A stretch of 64,000 nucleotides of DNA, from assembly GCA_030684395.1 (NCBI GenBank), contig JAUXTT010000017.1:124001-188000 (forward strand), given 5' to 3'. Below are positions 60,157-64,000 of the stretch, in pieces. The notes below the pieces were generated by a model. The model had not been told where the DNA came from, did not search any database, and saw only the letters and a program-made list of their open reading frames with translations. Source of the DNA: Bacteroidota bacterium (GTDB taxonomy: Bacteria; Bacteroidota; Bacteroidia; B-17B0; Aurantibacillaceae). Position numbers and translations under genes: made by a program. Each line of letters opens with the position of its first letter. Within the stretch, counting starts at the first letter, position 1.

Positions 60157-61581
60157 TTACTTCAAACTTCCAGTCATATCTTCAGGCTTCACCCAAAGAT
60201 CGAACTGTTCGTTGGTTACGTATCCTAATTCGATAGATGCTTCGCGAAGGGTTTTATTTCCTTTGTGTGCTGTCTTCGCGATCTTAGCTGCTTTTTCGTA
60301 ACCTATGTGTGTATTTAATGCAGTAACTAACATCAATGAATTTTCCATATGTTGTTTGATCACCGGCAAGTTTGGTTCAATACCATCAGAACATTTTTCA
60401 GTAAAAGAAACGCAAGCGTCACCGATCAAACGAGCTGATTGCAATACGTTAGCTGCTATCAATGGTTTAAATACGTTCAACTCAAAATGGCCCATGCTGC
60501 CTCCTATAGAAACTGCAACATCGTTACCCATTACCTGAGCACACACCATTGTTAATGCTTCCGGTTGTGTAGGGTTTACTTTACCCGGCATAATAGAAGA
60601 ACCCGGCTCATTATCAGGGATAACAATCTCACCGATTCCACAACGAGGTCCTGATGATAATATACGAATATCATTTGCAACTTTCATTAAAGAAACTGCT
60701 GAACGTTTTAATGCTCCTGATAATTCTACCATTGCATCGTGAGCTGCCAATGCTTCAAATTTATTTGGTGCCGTAACAAAAGGTAATCCTGTTAAGTCAG
60801 CAATTTTTTTAGCAACCAATACATCGTATCCTTTTGGTGTGTTTAACCCTGTTCCAACTGCTGTTCCCCCCAATGCCAGTTCTCTCACCATTTCCAATGC
60901 GTTTTTAATTGCACGGATACTGTTAGTGATCTGTTGCGCATAACCACTGAACTCTTGTCCAAGTGTTAACGGCGTTGCATCCATAAAATGGGTACGGCCT
61001 GTTTTTACAATGCCCTTCCATGCTTCTGCTTTTTTGTGTAAGCTATCGCGTAATTTTTCCATTCCCGGAATGGTGATCTCCACCACTTGTTTGTATGCAG
61101 CAATGTGCATAGCAGTTGGGTAAGTATCGTTAGACGATTGTGATTTGTTTACGTCATCATTCGGGTGTAGTGCTTTTGGCTCGTCAGTTAATTTTCCACC
61201 TGTTAGTACATGTCCACGATATGCAATAACTTCATTCGCGTTCATGTTACTTTGTGTACCTGAACCTGTTTGCCAGATCACTAAAGGAAATTGATCGTCT
61301 AATTTATGTGCTAATATTTCGTCACACACTTTACCAATAAGGTCACATTTTTCTTTAGAAAGAACACCCAGTTCATTATTAGCTTGTGCTGCTGCTTTCT
61401 TTAAATAAGCAAATGCATAAATAATTTCCTTCGGCATACTCGCTTCAGGCCCTATCTTAAAATTGTTACGGCTACGTTCTGTTTGCGCGCCCCAATATAC
61501 GTGAGCAGGTACTTTTACCTCTCCCATTGTGTCATGTTCAGTTCTGAATTCCATGTTTGTTTTGTTTAAAGTTGCTTCCAT
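60157..61581 (-). CDS. fumC: Fumarate hydratase, class II
   Basis: This enzyme converts fumarate to L-malate in the TCA cycle. [24 protein letters not shown] (His region), the signature [11 protein letters not shown] (catalytic Ser loop) and NKTLREAS are diagnostic; about 465 residues is normal. The first ATG at 61581 adds MEATLNKTN before [16 protein letters not shown] 61554 matches the family N-terminus better, so the true start is open. Confidence 0.95.
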   Translation of the reverse strand: MEATLNKTNMEFRTEHDTMGEVKVPAHVYWGAQTERSRNNFKIGPEASMPKEIIYAFAYLKKAAAQANNELGVLSKEKCDLIGKVCDEILAHKLDDQFPLVIWQTGSGTQSNMNANEVIAYRGHVLTGGKLTDEPKALHPNDDVNKSQSSNDTYPTAMHIAAYKQVVEITIPGMEKLRDSLHKKAEAWKGIVKTGRTHFMDATPLTLGQEFSGYAQQITNSIRAIKNALEMVRELALGGTAVGTGLNTPKGYDVLVAKKIADLTGLPFVTAPNKFEALAAHDAMVELSGALKRSAVSLMKVANDIRILSSGPRCGIGEIVIPDNEPGSSIMPGKVNPTQPEALTMVCAQVMGNDVAVSIGGSMGHFELNVFKPLIAANVLQSARLIGDACVSFTEKCSDGIEPNLPVIKQHMENSLMLVTALNTHIGYEKAAKIAKTAHKGNKTLREASIELGYVTNEQFDLWVKPEDMTGSLK

Positions 61582-61708
61582 GATATTTACTATTTCTGGT
61601 TTCTTGTTTCTCGTTAGATTACGTTTTCTATTTTCGTCCTACAAGAGATAAACAGTTTTTTGTTTTGCACTAAAACTGTCTTGAATCTTGTGTCTTATAA
61701 TATTGTGT

Positions 61709-63766
61709 CTACTTAATTATACTTCCATTTCCAGTCACTTCCTTCTCGGAAAGCACAAAACTCAATTCTCCTTGAGGATTTTCTGCCATAAGGATCATTC
61801 CTTTACTTTCTATGCCTTTAATTTTGCGTGGAGCTAAGTTAACCAAAATACTTACTTTTTTACCAATGGCTGTTTCGGGTGTATACCACTCCGCAATTCC
61901 TGATACCACAGTGCGTTGATCCAATCCCGTATCAATTTTCAGCTTCATCAGCTTATCTGTTTTAGGCACGCGTTCCGCTTCTAGGATAGTTCCAACACGG
62001 ATATCCATCTTCGCGAAATCATCGTAGGAGATTTCATCTTTTGCAGGTTCTAATGTTATATTTTCTGCAGCGTTTAATTTCTTCGATTCTTCCAGTTTAT
62101 TTATTTGAGCTTGTACTTCTGCATCTTCAATTTTAGAAAAAAGAATTTCAGGATGCTCGCTTATTTTATGGCCGGTTGAAATATTATTAGTGTTTTTTGC
62201 ATGCGACCATTTCAATGGTGACATGTTCAGCATCTTGAATAATTTCTCACTTGTTTTAGGCAAAAATGGTTCACATACAATTGCAAGGTTCGCTGCGATC
62301 TGAATTGAAATATTCATGATGGTGCGTACACGTTTCTCATCCGTTTTGATCAATTTCCAGGGCTCCTGCTCTGCAAGGTATTTGTTACCAATACGCGCAA
62401 GGTTCATCATCTCAGCTAATGCCTCACGGAAACGGAATTTATCTAATGATGCAGCAATAGCATCAGGAATCTTTGCGATCTCTTCCAATACAAGCAAATC
62501 AGTTTTTGTGTACTCGTTTGCTTCGGGAACTTTTCCTTCATGATTTTTATTCGTTAGCACAACTACACGGTTAATGAAATTACCGTAGATATCAGCTAAC
62601 TCACTATTATTCTTTGTTTGAAAATCTTTCCAGGTGAAATCGTTATCCTTTGTTTCCGGCATGTTCGCTGTTAAAGTATAACGCAATACATCCTGTTTAT
62701 CTTTAAACTCCAATAAATACTCATGCAACCAAACTGCCCAATTACGTGAAGTGGAAATTTTATCTCCTTCTAAATTTAAAAATTCGTTTGCAGGCACATT
62801 ATCAGGTAACACAAATTCACCGTGTTCCATCAACATCGCCGGGAAAATAATACAATGAAAAACAATATTATCTTTTCCAATGAAATGTAATAAACGTGAT
62901 TCTTTATCTTTCCAATACAATTCCCATTTTTCAGGGTTTGGAGTATTGGCAAACAATTCCTTAGTTGCAGAAATATATCCAATCGGAGCATCAAACCACA
63001 CATACAACACTTTCCCTTCTGCACCTTCAATCGGAACCGGAACGCCCCAGTCCAGATCACGGGTCATAGCACGTGGCTGTAAACCATCACCACTATCCAA
63101 CCAGCTCTTGCACTGGCCATAAACATTCGTTTTCCAGTCAGTATGTTTTTCAATAAAAGATTTTATTTGTGGAGAAAGTTTATCCAATGGTAAGAACCAA
63201 TTCTTTGTTTGTTTTAAAACAGGCTTGGAACCTGATAACATCGAATGTGGATTGATCAGTTCTGTTGGGCTTAATGAAGAGCCGCATTTTTCGCACTGAT
63301 CACCATAAGCTTTATCATTTGCACATTTGGGACAAGTACCAACAATATAACGATCTGCTAAAAACTGTTTTGCTTCTTCATCATAATATTGCTCGGTTAC
63401 CTGTTCTGTAAAACCATTGGTGTCATATAATTTTCTAAAAAAAGCAGAAGCTGTTTCGTGATGAATTTTACTTGAAGTACGAGAATACACATCGAAGGAA
63501 ATTCCAAATTCTTTAAAAGAATCTCCCATAATTTTGTGGTATTTATCTACCACTTGCTGAGGGGTTATACCTTCTTTTTTTGCTTTGATTGTGATAGGAA
63601 CACCGTGTTCGTCGCTACCACAAATAAACACAACGTCTTCACCTTTACTTCTTAAATACCGAACGTATATATCTGCCGGGATGTAACAACCTGCCAAATG
63701 CCCGATATGAACGGGTCCGTTTGCGTACGGAAGTGCTGCTGTTACAGTATGTCGTTTAAATGCCAT
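61709..63766 (-). CDS. metG: Methionine--tRNA ligase
   Basis: This 685-residue class I synthetase has [13 protein letters not shown] (HIGH), a zinc knuckle (CPKCAND, CEKCGSS), KISTSRN as the KMSKS variant, and a C-terminal tRNA-binding OB domain ([14 protein letters not shown]). The C-terminal domain is typical of the dimeric form. A -7-like TATATTTG lies on the minus strand at 63790-63783, 16 bases before the ATG. Confidence 0.95.
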   Translation of the reverse strand: MAFKRHTVTAALPYANGPVHIGHLAGCYIPADIYVRYLRSKGEDVVFICGSDEHGVPITIKAKKEGITPQQVVDKYHKIMGDSFKEFGISFDVYSRTSSKIHHETASAFFRKLYDTNGFTEQVTEQYYDEEAKQFLADRYIVGTCPKCANDKAYGDQCEKCGSSLSPTELINPHSMLSGSKPVLKQTKNWFLPLDKLSPQIKSFIEKHTDWKTNVYGQCKSWLDSGDGLQPRAMTRDLDWGVPVPIEGAEGKVLYVWFDAPIGYISATKELFANTPNPEKWELYWKDKESRLLHFIGKDNIVFHCIIFPAMLMEHGEFVLPDNVPANEFLNLEGDKISTSRNWAVWLHEYLLEFKDKQDVLRYTLTANMPETKDNDFTWKDFQTKNNSELADIYGNFINRVVVLTNKNHEGKVPEANEYTKTDLLVLEEIAKIPDAIAASLDKFRFREALAEMMNLARIGNKYLAEQEPWKLIKTDEKRVRTIMNISIQIAANLAIVCEPFLPKTSEKLFKMLNMSPLKWSHAKNTNNISTGHKISEHPEILFSKIEDAEVQAQINKLEESKKLNAAENITLEPAKDEISYDDFAKMDIRVGTILEAERVPKTDKLMKLKIDTGLDQRTVVSGIAEWYTPETAIGKKVSILVNLAPRKIKGIESKGMILMAENPQGELSFVLSEKEVTGNGSIIK

Positions 63767-63860
63767 AAATGAAATTGAGGTACAAATATAGCAAATAGTT
63801 GGGGGGAATAAGGGTAAATATTGCGGTAAAATGGGCGGAATTTGGTAAATTTACTTAGCC

Positions 63861-64000
63861 ATGAATATCAATTACAAAGAATCATTAAACGAAAAACCCA
63901 ATAAGTATTTATTGGAAATGATCCTCATTAAACAAGAGCAATACGAGCCTGCCGCTTTAAAAATTGCTGAAGAAATATTGTTAGAAAGAAAAGTAAACAT
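63861..64000 (+). CDS. Unknown protein, 3' end outside window
   Basis: An open frame from ATG 63861 (MNINYKESLNEKPNKYLLE, then KQEQYEPAALKIAEEIL) runs off the end of the window. The sequence is helical and charged; only 46 residues are visible, so no family can be named. It is divergent from metG. Confidence 0.55.
   Translation, partial: MNINYKESLNEKPNKYLLEMILIKQEQYEPAALKIAEEILLERKVN

Overview
The window is about 64 kb of AT-rich chromosome from a Bacteroidota (Bacteroidia) bacterium. Evidence for this: promoters of the TTTG / TAnnTTTG type with almost no Shine-Dalgarno sites; secreted proteins with type IX secretion (T9SS) C-terminal sorting tails (multicopper oxidase, subtilase); the T9SS regulator PorX; Bacteroidota-type gene clusters (rpmB/rpmG/DUF4295/ftsY, HsdR-N protein divergent from AMP nucleosidase-holA, rpsF-rpsR-rplI); and a Bacteroidota-type LepB and DksA-like protein. 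No rRNA, tRNA, CRISPR array, integrase or transposase was seen.

Layout. 1-4.1 kb: a sulfur cluster (two YeeE/YedE half-transporters, a TsdA-type thiosulfate dehydrogenase, an OprD-like porin, a Crp/Fnr regulator). 4.2-7.3 kb: a T9SS multicopper oxidase behind a palindromic Crp/Fnr-like box, then a DbpA-like helicase. 7.4-10.6 kb: a TPR-SpoIIE phosphatase fused to a SiaB-like kinase domain, overlapping its probable substrate SiaC. 10.7-27.4 kb: housekeeping genes (CDF transporter, SDR, HAD, thiolase, LepB, TPM protein, RsmA, AsnS, haem lipoprotein, IleS, H1-like/DksA-like fusion). 27.5-32.1 kb: LspA, a broken toxin-antitoxin pair, FtsY, DUF4295, L33, PepP, L28. 32.4-42.4 kb: a second TPR-SpoIIE protein, methylmalonyl-CoA epimerase, T9SS subtilase, HsdR-N protein, AMP nucleosidase, HolA, aldehyde dehydrogenase (ALDH). 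42.6-45.8 kb: an accessory island (DUF4143 ATPase, DUF4272 protein, Fic protein). 45.9-54.7 kb: a short DnaE, MeaB, a DMT protein, a coiled-coil protein, PorX and the rpsF operon. 54.8-64 kb: a PstS-like lipoprotein, a third TPR-SpoIIE protein, a zone of broken genes, FumC, MetG and the start of an unknown gene.

The most unusual observation is a repeated insertion architecture. Three accessory cassettes (a RelE-type toxin pair, a DUF4143 ATPase, a Fic protein) lie directly downstream of an intact core gene (ftsY, ALDH, dnaE) in the same orientation. In each case the far edge of the cassette is a truncated second copy of that core gene's 3' end, and the stop codon of the cassette ORF lies in or at the edge of that remnant. 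In the ALDH and ftsY pairs most differences between the copies are synonymous, so the two copies probably diverged in functional genes before being brought together. I infer that the cassettes arrived linked to a foreign 3' end of the host gene. A weaker fourth candidate lies next to fumC.

Other points of note: the phosphatase-kinase fusion in the Sia-like pathway, a Fic protein whose catalytic His is Gln, and two families of hyphenated inverted repeats (CTCTGTG type and CAGATT type) in intergenic DNA, mostly just after stop codons. One of these runs into the apparent 5' end of ileS and gives it a false N-terminal extension.
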